From positions 1-9,008 of the forward strand of contig CAJTKI010000062.1 in the NCBI GenBank assembly GCA_910576875.1: a stretch of DNA of 9,008 nt, read 5' to 3'. Positions 1 to 7,163 of the stretch are shown one piece after another. The position numbers were made by a program, and so were the translations under genes. Each line of letters opens with the position of its first letter. Position 1 is the stretch's first letter. The DNA is from an uncultured Christensenella sp. GTDB taxonomy: Bacteria; Bacillota; Clostridia; Christensenellales; UBA3700. Below the pieces are notes generated by a model. The model made no database searches. It saw only the letters and a list, made by a program, of their open reading frames with translations, and was not told the origin of the DNA.

Positions 1-1682
1 GTATTCAGTCCGTTTTGGATCGAATAGTTGACGCTCTGTCCGACGGTGTTGTCCAACGCGGCGGTCAGTTTGTATGTACCGATCGCGATCTGCGACAGAT
101 CGATCGTTGCAACCGTCTGCGTCCCGTCCTGCGTCGCGGCGATCTCTTGTTTCGCGCCGCTCGTATCTTCCGTATACGTCGCATGCAATCCGACCGTATC
201 GCCCGCCTCGATGCCCGACGCGGTCAACGACGCTTTGTATGCGCCGCCCAACGTCCATTCCCATTTACCGTCGGGCACGTCGTTGGACAATGCAAGCGTC
301 AATTGTTTGGGCGTGATCGTAAAGGTCAATGAGCGTTTGCCCGTGCTGTCGTCTCCCGACATCCAAAAAGATACCGTCGGCCGTTTGAGCGACAGTTCGA
401 CCGTATACGTTCCTGCGTATTTTGCCGAAATCGCGCCCGTCGACTTGTCAAAGGCGATTTCGGACGCAGCGATCTCTTTGCCGGCAGGATCCTTGCCGCT
501 GACGGCTACATCGATTTTGCTCTCATCGTAATGCTGCAACGCAAAGGTCTGCACCGCGGCTTGGTATGCCTTTTTCTGATCGGACGCGGACAACGTCGGG
601 ACATCGATCGCATCGGTCGCATCCTGCGCCGCCTTGGTTAAATTCAGGTGCATTGCCGGACGCACGGTGCTCGGCGTAGCGTATTCGTTGCTGATAATCG
701 TGCCGGACGAATGCAAGCAAAAAGCGCCCCAAGCATTGTTGTAAAAACCGGTACGCAGCCAAGTTTTTGCGCCGTTGCGCCGCTGGTTGTCCGACAATTC
801 CCAAATGCCGGTAACGTTGTTGTTGCGCGCGCCGGTCTCGGCATAACTGGGCAGCCACAAATAGTCGGACTTCCAATCCGTATAGCCGGTCTTGGAAGCA
901 TAGTTCAAATTGGGCGAATACGATTCCGATACCGGCGTGCCGTACGCCTCGTTCGGCGCGGTATTCATGACCGTGGAGAACATCCGAACCGATTCGTTCT
1001 CTTGATACGCGACGTCTTGGGGCTGAACGATATAATCGATCAGACTTCCGGCGATCCCGCTCATCGTAAACTTGGCATACGCATGCGACGCGCTTTGCGC
1101 AACCGGCGTCAACGTCGTCGCGCCTTTGGTTGCGACATATCCGCTGCCCGTATTGAGCGCGTTTGCACGAATATAACTGGACGAATACATGTTGCTCGGA
1201 TACGCCAGCGTCGGCGCGTCGGCGTTCCATAAATTCCAAAGGGACGACTCGGACGACGACGCGAGCCAAAGCGTGGCGATCGTATTGCCACTATTGTCTT
1301 GCGTGACATAGGCGACCGTCCAATCCATATCGCCGAATTTGACGACGATATCCTTATCTCCCGCGATTTTGTCGCGAATCTGCTGCGCCGTCATCGTGCC
1401 TTTGGAAGCGACGTCGCTCACTCTCGCATGTCCGCTGCCGGAATTCAGATACCCGAACAAATCCACCAACATTTCGCCGTTAAACTTTAAGCCGTCCGTA
1501 CGCGTATCGTAGTCGGACAACAGCAATTCCCCGACCGTCACCGTAGCGGAAGTATCCGTAATCGCATATGCGGAATCGGATTGCATCAAAATCCCCGCCG
1601 CGCAGAACGTAAGCACCGTCGCCAAAACAATCAGCGATATTGCAAACCGCGCGCCCGTATTATTGAAATGCCGCATCTTCAT
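1..1682 (-). CDS. Secreted surface protein, DUF6273-like plus Ig-like repeats (partial, C-terminus beyond window)
   Basis: The reading frame is open from an ATG at 1682 to the left edge (560 residues seen). Residues 1-40 form a clear signal peptide: a basic start (MKMRHF), a hydrophobic core around 13-32, and a likely signal-peptidase I site after AYA at 38-40. Residues of about 50-350 resemble the DUF6273-type module of gut Clostridia, with LWLPSYAETGA near 274, TWLRTG near 307, a region rich in W, N and S, and the closing VRPAMHLNL at 340-348. From about 380 onward the sequence is beta-rich and Ig/MBG-like, with Thr-rich strands (for example YAGTYTVELSL and KQLTLALSND). Function is unknown; a cell-envelope or adhesion role is inferred. 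A second ATG at 1676 is possible. The ribosome site is weak (AAAAGAG close to the ATG). The missing C-terminus may carry an anchor like that of the gene at the right edge. Confidence 0.85.
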   Translation of the reverse strand, partial: MKMRHFNNTGARFAISLIVLATVLTFCAAGILMQSDSAYAITDTSATVTVGELLLSDYDTRTDGLKFNGEMLVDLFGYLNSGSGHARVSDVASKGTMTAQQIRDKIAGDKDIVVKFGDMDWTVAYVTQDNSGNTIATLWLASSSESSLWNLWNADAPTLAYPSNMYSSSYIRANALNTGSGYVATKGATTLTPVAQSASHAYAKFTMSGIAGSLIDYIVQPQDVAYQENESVRMFSTVMNTAPNEAYGTPVSESYSPNLNYASKTGYTDWKSDYLWLPSYAETGARNNNVTGIWELSDNQRRNGAKTWLRTGFYNNAWGAFCLHSSGTIISNEYATPSTVRPAMHLNLTKAAQDATDAIDVPTLSASDQKKAYQAAVQTFALQHYDESKIDVAVSGKDPAGKEIAASEIAFDKSTGAISAKYAGTYTVELSLKRPTVSFWMSGDDSTGKRSLTFTITPKQLTLALSNDVPDGKWEWTLGGAYKASLTASGIEAGDTVGLHATYTEDTSGAKQEIAATQDGTQTVATIDLSQIAIGTYKLTAALDNTVGQSVNYSIQNGLN

Positions 1683-1737
1683 AGCTCTTTTATCCCAAGT
1701 TTTCTCTTGTTCCGAATCCGTAAACCCAACCTCGATA

Positions 1738-1766
1738 AGTTCATAAAATATGTTATTCCATGAACT
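1738..1766 (-). repeat. Copy 1 of an inverted hairpin repeat
   Basis: Read on the minus strand this is AGTTCAT-GGAATA-ACA-TATTTT-ATGAACT, a 13-bp stem (two G-U pairs in RNA) with a 3-nt loop. Positions 1747-1766 are an exact 20-nt reverse complement of 1918-1937. It lacks a T-tract, so it is not an obvious terminator. It lies in the likely leader of the surface-protein gene. Confidence 0.75.
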
Positions 1767-1797
1767 ATTGTAGGATATTGGGATTTGGCTGGTTGAT

Positions 1798-1826
1798 TTT
1801 ATAGGAAAAGTTATCGGATTTACCCA
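1798..1826 (-). promoter_or_regulatory. Weak candidate promoter for the surface-protein gene
   Basis: On the minus strand TATAAA (1803-1798) is a good -10 box upstream of the gene starting at 1682. With a 17-nt spacer the -35 would be TGGGTA (1826-1821), which matches the consensus at only three positions. If real, the transcript would start near 1791 and carry the hairpin at 1738-1766 in a leader of about 110 nt. Confidence 0.3.
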
Positions 1827-1860
1827 GAAAATCCGTTGTAAAATTTTACCTTTCGGCACT

Positions 1861-1889
1861 TTGACGGACGATTGTCTTGACTTTATATA
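1861..1889 (+). promoter_or_regulatory. Sigma-A-like promoter in the intergenic region
   Basis: TTGACG (1861-1866), a 17-nt spacer, then TATATA (1884-1889) is a near-consensus promoter on the plus strand. No plus-strand gene lies downstream before 7758. The predicted start near 1896 is only about 55 nt before the T-tract of the hairpin at 1914-1952. It would therefore make only a very short RNA, or it is a remnant within a repeat element. Confidence 0.45.
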
Positions 1890-1913
1890 AATTAGCGGTT
1901 AAGATGAATGTGT

Positions 1914-1952
1914 AAAAAGTTCATGGAATAACATATTCCGCGAACTTTTTTT
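1914..1952 (+). terminator. Copy 2 of the inverted hairpin repeat, with a terminator-like T-tract
   Basis: AAAAAGTTC (1914-1922) pairs with GAACTTTTT (1942-1950), and the inner GGAATA pairs with TATTCC around an ACA loop. Seven T residues (1946-1952) follow on the plus strand, as in an intrinsic terminator. The A-run at the left foot gives a T-run on the minus strand too, so it could stop transcription in both directions. It shares 20 exact nucleotides, in opposite orientation, with the hairpin at 1738-1766, so it is also half of a repeat pair. Confidence 0.6.
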
Positions 1953-2012
1953 AATACGATTTTTGCATATTGCAATCTCGAAATATCGCGCATTTTTCGC
2001 GCTGAACTACAC

Positions 2013-2040
2013 AAAAAAACGGGCAAAACATTGCCCGTTT
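2013..2040 (-). terminator. Rho-independent terminator of the five-gene operon
   Basis: On the minus strand AAACGGGCAA (2040-2031), loop TGTT, then TTGCCCGTTT (2026-2017) forms a perfect 10-bp GC-rich stem. The T-tract continues to 2013. It lies 42 nt after the stop of the last operon gene (2082), the expected place for the operon to end. Confidence 0.88.
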
Positions 2041-2081
2041 CGGTTCGGAAATCCGACATCGAATCGTCCGTAAAAGTCGCG

Positions 2082-2585
2082 TCAATCCGCCAGCAACACC
2101 CGATCGATCTCGATCACGTACACCGTATGCAAATCTCCGCCCGGATACCATTGGCGCAACTCCCGATCGTCGACAAAGCACTCCGCTCGCATGTCCTGCA
2201 CATAGCGCTTGTTCCCGATCAGCGTCATGCGCGCCTGCTCGAAATACGGCGTGTCGCCGCTGTGCGCGACGCGCAGACCGCTCGCGGCGATCTTGTCTTC
2301 GTCGCGACCGGACGTCTTGCCCATATACGTCAGCATATCGCGCCGACTCTCATCGAAAAACGACAGCGACATCGTATCCGCTTCGTCGAGAAAGGTCTTG
2401 GTATAGCGTTGGGGACGCACAAACACGAATGCGACCGGTTTGCCCCACAACACGCCCAGACCGCCCCAAGACGCCGTCATCGCATTGACGCTGCCGTCGC
2501 GCTTTTGCGCGCCGACGAGCATCCAATCCTTGCCGATCAGATCGAATACGTCGCGATCGATTTGTTCCGGTTTGATTTGTCTCAT
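2082..2585 (-). CDS. Flavin reductase family protein (FMN-binding split barrel)
   Basis: This 167-aa protein has the length and motifs of the flavin reductase-like domain family (PF01613/DIM6-NTAB type). These are NAMTASW at 34-40, a phosphate-contacting region RPQRYT at 57-62, and GKTSGRDEDK at 89-98. Family members bind FMN and either pass reduced flavin to a partner or act alone as small oxidoreductases in the cytosol; the substrate here is unknown. The ATG at 2585 has a strong site, AAAGGAG, 6 nt upstream. An upstream extension in this frame is just overlap with aroG and has no ribosome site. The gene starts 11 nt after the aroG stop, with its ribosome site touching that stop codon, so coupled translation is likely. 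It is the last gene before the terminator at 2013-2040. Confidence 0.9.
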   Translation of the reverse strand: MRQIKPEQIDRDVFDLIGKDWMLVGAQKRDGSVNAMTASWGGLGVLWGKPVAFVFVRPQRYTKTFLDEADTMSLSFFDESRRDMLTYMGKTSGRDEDKIAASGLRVAHSGDTPYFEQARMTLIGNKRYVQDMRAECFVDDRELRQWYPGGDLHTVYVIEIDRVLLAD

Positions 2586-2596
2586 ATTCGACTCCT

Positions 2597-3625
2597 TTAC
2601 AGCGCATCCGCCAGATCGTAGAGCAACCGCTCCGTCTTCTCCCAGCCCAGACACTCGTCCGTGATCGACTTGCCGTACACGCATTCGCTCGGCTTTTGAT
2701 TCCCGTCTTCGATATAACTCTCGATCAGGAATCCTTTTACGATCTCGTGCATCCGCGCGCTGTACTTCATGTTCGCGACGATCTCGTGCGCGATCCGCAC
2801 CTGTTCCGCTGCTTTCTTGTCGCTGTTGGAATGGTTCGTATCGATCACGATCGCGGGATTGCGCAAGCCTTGCTCTTCGTACATCTGCGCAAAACGCATC
2901 ACGTCTTCGTAGTGATAATTCGGCTCGTTGTTGCCGTACACGTCCACGCTGCCCCGCAGGATCGCATGCGCGTACGGATTGCCCGCCGTCTTGACCTGAC
3001 ACCCGCCGTACTTGAACTCGTTGGGAATCTGCGCCGCGTAAATCCCGTTGAGCGTGACCGGAAAACTGCCGTGCATCGGATTCTTGATCCCGACCGGCAC
3101 GTCCACGCCGCTCGCGACGAGACGGTGCTGCTGGTTCTCGGACGAACGCGCGCCGACCGCCACATAGGTAAGCAAATCGTCCAGATACAAATGATTCTCC
3201 GGATACAGCATCTCGTCCGCGGCGCTCAATCCGCTCTCGCGCAGCGCGCGCAAATGCATGTGCCGCAATGCGAGAATGCCGGCTTGAATGTCGGTGACGT
3301 TCTTGTGCGGATCGGGATTGTGCAAAATCCCTTTATATCCTTCCCCTTTCGTGCGCGGCTTGTTGGTGTAAATCCGCGGCACGATAAACAGTTTGTCCCG
3401 CACGCGATCGAAGACGCGCGCCAAACGCGACACATAGTCGCAGACCGCCTCTTCGTTGTCGGCGGAACACGGTCCGACGATCACGAGTTTGCGCGCGTCC
3501 TTGCCCGCGATGATGTCGCGCACCGTCTCGTCGCGCTCCGCCTTGACCCGCGCCAATTCCGCGGGGATCGGGATCAACTCCTTGACTTCTTCCGCGGACA
3601 AAATCCGTTTGATCACTTGGAACAT
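2597..3625 (-). CDS. aroG: 3-deoxy-7-phosphoheptulonate (DAHP) synthase, type I (AroF/G/H family)
   Basis: This 342-aa enzyme condenses phosphoenolpyruvate and erythrose 4-phosphate into DAHP, the first step of the shikimate pathway. It matches the E. coli AroG/F/H class along its whole length: IVGPCSADN (49-57), NKPRT (88-92), GARSSENQQHR (158-168), VGIKNPMHG (178-186), HAILRG (220-225), DTNHSNS (262-268) and YGKSITDECLGW (317-328). By homology the metal ligands are C53, H265, E302 and D323, all present. The N-terminal helix that carries feedback regulation in this class is present, but the effector cannot be read from the sequence. The ATG at 3625 has GAGGTGA 7 nt upstream. The start overlaps the end of the copA-copZ frame by 13 nt. 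The symbol denotes the family; aroF or aroH would be equally valid. Confidence 0.93.
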   Translation of the reverse strand: MFQVIKRILSAEEVKELIPIPAELARVKAERDETVRDIIAGKDARKLVIVGPCSADNEEAVCDYVSRLARVFDRVRDKLFIVPRIYTNKPRTKGEGYKGILHNPDPHKNVTDIQAGILALRHMHLRALRESGLSAADEMLYPENHLYLDDLLTYVAVGARSSENQQHRLVASGVDVPVGIKNPMHGSFPVTLNGIYAAQIPNEFKYGGCQVKTAGNPYAHAILRGSVDVYGNNEPNYHYEDVMRFAQMYEEQGLRNPAIVIDTNHSNSDKKAAEQVRIAHEIVANMKYSARMHEIVKGFLIESYIEDGNQKPSECVYGKSITDECLGWEKTERLLYDLADAL

Positions 3626-3834
3626 ATCTGCGTCACCTCGTATCCTTGATCGCGGATCGCCTGCGCAACCGTCTCGACGTCGAGCGTCTGCGTCGCGGTA
3701 AACCGCACGAGTTGTTTTTCGTGCGAAACTTCCGCCACCGATTGTACGCCGGCAATCGCGCCGACCGCGTTGCGCACGCGCCCTTCGCAATGCGCGCACA
3801 TCATGCCTTGCACCGTCATTTCTACCGTCTGCAT
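3613..3834 (-). CDS. copZ: CopZ-like copper chaperone, possible separate product from an internal start within the copA frame
   Basis: The last 73 codons of the copA reading frame encode a complete HMA domain of typical CopZ length. It begins MQTVEMTVQG, has the copper-binding GMMCAHC at 10-16, and ends shortly after the final strand (GYEVTQ). CopZ proteins bind Cu+ in the cytosol and hand it to CopA or a sensor. The internal ATG at 3834 has its own ribosome site, GGGAG at 3845-3841, with a 6-nt spacer. Independent initiation is therefore plausible in addition to read-through from copA. Whether the free form, the fused form or both are made cannot be decided from the sequence. The stop lies 13 nt inside the aroG start. 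Confidence 0.6.
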   Translation of the reverse strand: MQTVEMTVQGMMCAHCEGRVRNAVGAIAGVQSVAEVSHEKQLVRFTATQTLDVETVAQAIRDQGYEVTQICSK

Positions 3835-6174
3835 ATCTGTCTCCCGTACTGTTTGTATACGCTGTGTCCCGTCGACCCCGTCCGACTCCGCGCGCAAATG
3901 ACAAACCGCCCCCGACGCATCGCAAGCAAGCGAAGATCGATCTTGTTTATTGTGCGACTTTTGTCCGCGTTTGTCAAGCCGATACAGCCCCAATCGCAAC
4001 GCGTTGGCGACGACGGATACCGAAGACAAACTCATTGCCAACGCGCCGATCATCGGATTGAGCAAAATGCCCGTCAACGGATACAGCGCGCCCATCGCGA
4101 GCGGTATGCCGAGCGTATTGTAAATAAACGCCCAAAACAAATTTTGCTTGATGTTGCGCACGGTCGCGCGGCTCAACTCGATCGCGCGCGGCACGCCCTG
4201 CATGTCTTCGCCGACCAAAACGATCTCCGCGCTCTCGATCGCGACGTCGCTGCCCGTCCCGACGGCGATCCCCACGTCCGCCGACGCCAGCGCGGGCGCG
4301 TCGTTGATCCCGTCGCCGACCATCGCGACCTTGTGTCCGCCCGTCTGCAAACTGCGGATTTTGTCCGCCTTGTCCTGCGGCAACACCTGTGCGATCACTT
4401 CGTCGATCCCCGCTTCGGAGGCGATGTGCGCGGCGGTCTTGGCGTTGTCTCCGGTCAGCATGACGCAACGGATGCCGTCCGCGCGCAAGCGTCGAATCGT
4501 CTCTTGCACGCGCGGTTTGAGCGTGTCCGCAATCCCGATCACGCCGTGCACGCGCGCCGCGTCCGCGACCAATACGACGCTTTCGCCGCGCTCGTAGCAC
4601 ATCTGCGTCTGCTGCACCACGTCGGGCGGAACGGGCGTATCGCCCATCAACTCGGGTTTTCCGCAACGGTACTCGACGCCGTCGAGCGTTGCGCGCACGC
4701 CGAATCCGGCAAGCGCTTCAAACGATTGCGGCTGTCCGACGGTTCGACCGTCCCGTTGCGCCGCTTGAACGATCGCGCGCGCCAAAGGATGTTCGCTGAC
4801 GCTTTCGCACGCCGCGCAACGCGCCAACAACGCGTCCGTATCGCCGCCCGCGGCATAAACCGTACGCACGACGGGCTTGCCCTGCGTGATCGTGCCGGTC
4901 TTGTCGAAGACGACCGTGCCGACATGGCTGAGCGTCTCCAACGCCTGCGCGTTCTTGTACAAGATGCCGCCGAGCGCGCCGCGCCCCGTACCCGTGATGA
5001 TCGCGGTCGGCGTCGCCAAACCGAGCGCGCACGGGCACGCGATCACGAGCACCGATACGAATACGCGGATGCAGAACGCGGAATCCTTGCCCGCGATCGC
5101 CCACGCGATCGATGCGATCGCCGCCAACGCGATGACGACGGGCACGAACACCGCCGATACCTTGTCCGCAAGTCGCGCGATCGGCGCTTTGGAATTTTGC
5201 GCGTCTTCGACCAGACGGATGATCCGCGCCAGCTGCGTTTCGCTGCCGACCGAAGTCGCGCGGAACGTCACCGAACCCGTACCGTTGAGCGTGCCGCCGG
5301 TAACTTTGTCGCCGACGCGTTTGTCCACCGGAATGCTTTCGCCGGTGAGCATGCTCTCGTCCGCCGACGTCTCTCCCGTCAGGATCACGCCGTCGCAGCA
5401 AAACGTCTCTCCGGGGCGCACGACGATCACGTCGTCGCGCACGACCTTATCGGCTTGTATCTCGACCTGTACGCCGTCGCGCAATACGGTCGCTGTCTTG
5501 GGCGCAAGTCGGGTCAACTGCGCAATCGCATTGCCGGTTCGCCGCAACGAACGCGCTTCCAGCCGTTTGCCCAGCGAAATCAATGCGATGATGACCGCGA
5601 CGCTCTCGAAATACAGATTGTGCGCGGCATGCGCGTCGCCCTGCGCGATACGAATCAGTCCGTACAGACTGTACCCGAACGCCGCAAGCGTGCTGACCGC
5701 AACCAAACTGTCCATATTGGGATGCAGTCGCACGAGATTGCGCAGTCCGCGATAATAAAATCCCCATCCGATCGCCGCAACGGGCAGACAGAGTACGAGT
5801 TGGATGCACGCGTACGCAAGTGCGCCGCCGTCGGGCGAAATCGCGGGCGGATACGGTACGCCGACCATCGGCAGCATCGCAAACAGCAACAGCGCCGCCG
5901 CCAAAACCGCCTGCGTCCAAAACAACGCCCGTTCCGTCCGCGAAGCGGTCGGCGCGGACGGTTGATCGTCCGACTGTACGCGATAACCGGCGCGGCGAAC
6001 CGCCTCTTCGATCTTTGCCGCGTCGACGCGATGCTCGTCATAGTGCACCGTCGCGACGCCGCTTGCAAAATTGACGTCGACGGACTGTACGCCGTCCAAC
6101 GCCGCGATCGCCCGTCTGCACGTATCCGCGCAGACGACGCACGTCATGCCCTGTATCCGAATTTGTTTTTTCAA
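3613..6174 (-). CDS. copA: Cu+-exporting P1B-type ATPase with an in-frame C-terminal CopZ-like domain
   Basis: This 853-aa membrane pump exports Cu+ using ATP. An N-terminal heavy-metal-associated domain (residues 1-67) has GMTCVVC at 9-15. About eight membrane segments follow. The A-domain has LTGES (276-280), the membrane site has CPC (380-382), the phosphorylation site is DKTGT (D424), and the nucleotide domain has SEHPLA (H462), TGDN (574-577) and GDGINDAPAL (620-629). The late helices carry YN (685-686) and MSLSS (714-718). CPC with YN and MxxSS is the Cu+ (P1B-1) signature. A normal CopA would end near 735. Here a polar 46-residue linker (735-780) continues in frame into a second HMA domain (781-853, GMMCAHC). 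The TTG start at 6174 is chosen because GAAGGAG sits 8 nt upstream; the first internal ATG would cut the metal-binding loop. The start overlaps the stop of the PHP gene by 4 nt. Confidence 0.9.
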   Translation of the reverse strand: MKKQIRIQGMTCVVCADTCRRAIAALDGVQSVDVNFASGVATVHYDEHRVDAAKIEEAVRRAGYRVQSDDQPSAPTASRTERALFWTQAVLAAALLLFAMLPMVGVPYPPAISPDGGALAYACIQLVLCLPVAAIGWGFYYRGLRNLVRLHPNMDSLVAVSTLAAFGYSLYGLIRIAQGDAHAAHNLYFESVAVIIALISLGKRLEARSLRRTGNAIAQLTRLAPKTATVLRDGVQVEIQADKVVRDDVIVVRPGETFCCDGVILTGETSADESMLTGESIPVDKRVGDKVTGGTLNGTGSVTFRATSVGSETQLARIIRLVEDAQNSKAPIARLADKVSAVFVPVVIALAAIASIAWAIAGKDSAFCIRVFVSVLVIACPCALGLATPTAIITGTGRGALGGILYKNAQALETLSHVGTVVFDKTGTITQGKPVVRTVYAAGGDTDALLARCAACESVSEHPLARAIVQAAQRDGRTVGQPQSFEALAGFGVRATLDGVEYRCGKPELMGDTPVPPDVVQQTQMCYERGESVVLVADAARVHGVIGIADTLKPRVQETIRRLRADGIRCVMLTGDNAKTAAHIASEAGIDEVIAQVLPQDKADKIRSLQTGGHKVAMVGDGINDAPALASADVGIAVGTGSDVAIESAEIVLVGEDMQGVPRAIELSRATVRNIKQNLFWAFIYNTLGIPLAMGALYPLTGILLNPMIGALAMSLSSVSVVANALRLGLYRLDKRGQKSHNKQDRSSLACDASGAVCHLRAESDGVDGTQRIQTVRETDMQTVEMTVQGMMCAHCEGRVRNAVGAIAGVQSVAEVSHEKQLVRFTATQTLDVETVAQAIRDQGYEVTQICSK
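3841..3845 (-). promoter_or_regulatory. Internal ribosome binding site before the CopZ-like domain
   Basis: GGGAG on the minus strand, followed by ACAGAT and ATG (3834), gives a 6-nt spacer. It lies within the polar linker of the copA frame, where a purely fused protein would need no such signal. Confidence 0.55.
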
Positions 6175-7163
6175 ATCCCCTGCTCCTTCGGGCGCTCGCC
6201 CTGCCGCGTCGCCGCATAAAACGGCGCGCAAATCGCCAGATAATCTCCTCGTCCGCCGTATGTCCCGCACACGCGCACGCAGATCGCGGTGCCGTCCGGT
6301 CGCATCTCGACGCCCCGCCGCATATGCTCGGGCGCATACCGCTCGATACGTCCCGCGACCCGACACTCGATTGCCGACACGCGCGCTTGCGCGTCCGCCC
6401 CGTCGTATGCGGGCAGAATGTCGACGTACAACGTCCCCGCGCGATCGGGGATCTGCTCCCCGAATCCGTAGCGTCCGCCGCGATCGTCTTGCCAGTACGC
6501 GCATACCCGAATGCCGAGCGCGCAATACGTCCTGCCCGCGCGCAACGCTTCCAGAGCGCCGTCCGCTCCCTGTGATCGAACCGCCAAATACGTATGCGCG
6601 AATCCGTCGACGCCTTCCGCATCGGGCGCATGCCAATCGCGTCCCGACACCGGCGCGATCCGATCTCCGCGATCGATCCGATTCTGCCACAATTGCAACG
6701 CGGCGGCGTTGGTTGGATTGGCGTGCGGATGCAACCGCGACCATACTTCGATCGCATGGACGTCGCTCCAATCGTCCAACTCGTACTCGAACCGTCCGCC
6801 CGGACAGATCGGCCAGCCCGTCCGACACGGATGCGCGATCGTCACCGCGTCGCCCGCCTGCGCGGCGCGCGCGATGCACGATGCAAAGTTGTCCCGCGTC
6901 ACGCTGCGCCAATCCACGTCGCTGCGACCGCCCGTCACGACGATGTGTCCGTAAAACGTCGTCCATTCGATCCCGCCCAGCACCGAGACGTCCAGTCGGG
7001 ACGCGACCCGTCGCACCCGATCGACGGATACGACCGTATTGTGATCGGTCACGGCAAGCACGCGTACGCCGAACCGCGCCGCCTGCGTCGCCAATTCGTA
7101 CGGCGACATGTCTCCGTCGCTCGCAACCGTATGCGTATGCAATTCCGCCCGAACCCAGTCCAT
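6171..7163 (-). CDS. PHP-domain metallohydrolase, CehA/McbA type
   Basis: This 330-aa predicted metal-dependent hydrolase has the PHP metal-binding motifs in order: LHTHT (8-12), SDG (15-17), TDHN (39-42), GIEW (64-67), GHIVVTG (72-78), AHP (110-112) and GRDWH (174-178). The late HPHANPTN and GRDWH arrangement is typical of the CehA/McbA group. Members hydrolyse phosphoester, carbamate or amide-like bonds with two or three bound metals; the substrate here is unknown. Residues of about 215-320 form a beta-rich C-terminal region rich in Cys. The ATG at 7163 shares its A with the TGA of the preceding gene (TGATG), so translation is probably coupled. A longer frame upstream is only overlap with that gene. 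No signal peptide is visible, so it is likely cytosolic. Confidence 0.87.
   Translation of the reverse strand: MDWVRAELHTHTVASDGDMSPYELATQAARFGVRVLAVTDHNTVVSVDRVRRVASRLDVSVLGGIEWTTFYGHIVVTGGRSDVDWRSVTRDNFASCIARAAQAGDAVTIAHPCRTGWPICPGGRFEYELDDWSDVHAIEVWSRLHPHANPTNAAALQLWQNRIDRGDRIAPVSGRDWHAPDAEGVDGFAHTYLAVRSQGADGALEALRAGRTYCALGIRVCAYWQDDRGGRYGFGEQIPDRAGTLYVDILPAYDGADAQARVSAIECRVAGRIERYAPEHMRRGVEMRPDGTAICVRVCGTYGGRGDYLAICAPFYAATRQGERPKEQGI
6183..6189 (-). promoter_or_regulatory. Ribosome binding site that sets the TTG start of copA
   Basis: GAAGGAG on the minus strand (6189-6183) lies 8 nt before TTG at 6174. It is inside the last codons of the upstream PHP gene, and the TTG overlaps that gene's TGA. 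No ATG or GTG at suitable spacing keeps the whole N-terminal HMA domain. Confidence 0.75.

Larger units (their letters stand above)
1683..2081. other. AT-rich intergenic region (399 bp)
   Basis: No credible gene was found. The region holds the inverted hairpin pair (1738-1766 and 1914-1952), a plus-strand promoter (1861-1889), a weak minus-strand promoter (1798-1826), a small hairpin CGGATTT/AAATCCG (1815-1821 with 1829-1835), the 12-bp palindrome GTAAAATTTTAC (1838-1849), and the operon terminator at 2013-2040. It is clearly more AT-rich than the flanking genes. Confidence 0.7.

Noticed and set aside
523..1269. 248-codon minus-strand frame and a 194-codon plus-strand frame at 648-1232
   Set aside because: Both overlap the signal-peptide-bearing surface protein in other frames and give Arg/Cys-rich sequence without domains.
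1951..2181. 76-codon minus-strand frame
   Set aside because: It runs through the operon terminator and overlaps the flavin reductase gene in another frame; no ribosome site or domain.
2696..3649. 317-codon open frame on the plus strand
   Set aside because: Antisense shadow of the DAHP synthase gene; low-complexity composition and no motif.
4038..4061. Plus-strand peptide LPTRRSSD, identical to a known sequencing-adapter translation artefact
   Set aside because: The underlying DNA is not adapter sequence and encodes the conserved NPMIGALAMSL helix of CopA on the other strand; the match is a coincidence.
3646..6219. 857-codon open frame on the plus strand
   Set aside because: It lies wholly antisense to copA, which has every P1B ATPase motif. 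The product is Arg/His-rich with no recognisable domain. It is open because the sense gene rarely uses the codons that would give stops.
6175..6966. Longer version of CopA starting at 6966
   Set aside because: The extra 264 residues are out-of-frame translation of the PHP gene. The true start is the TTG at 6174 with GAAGGAG upstream.
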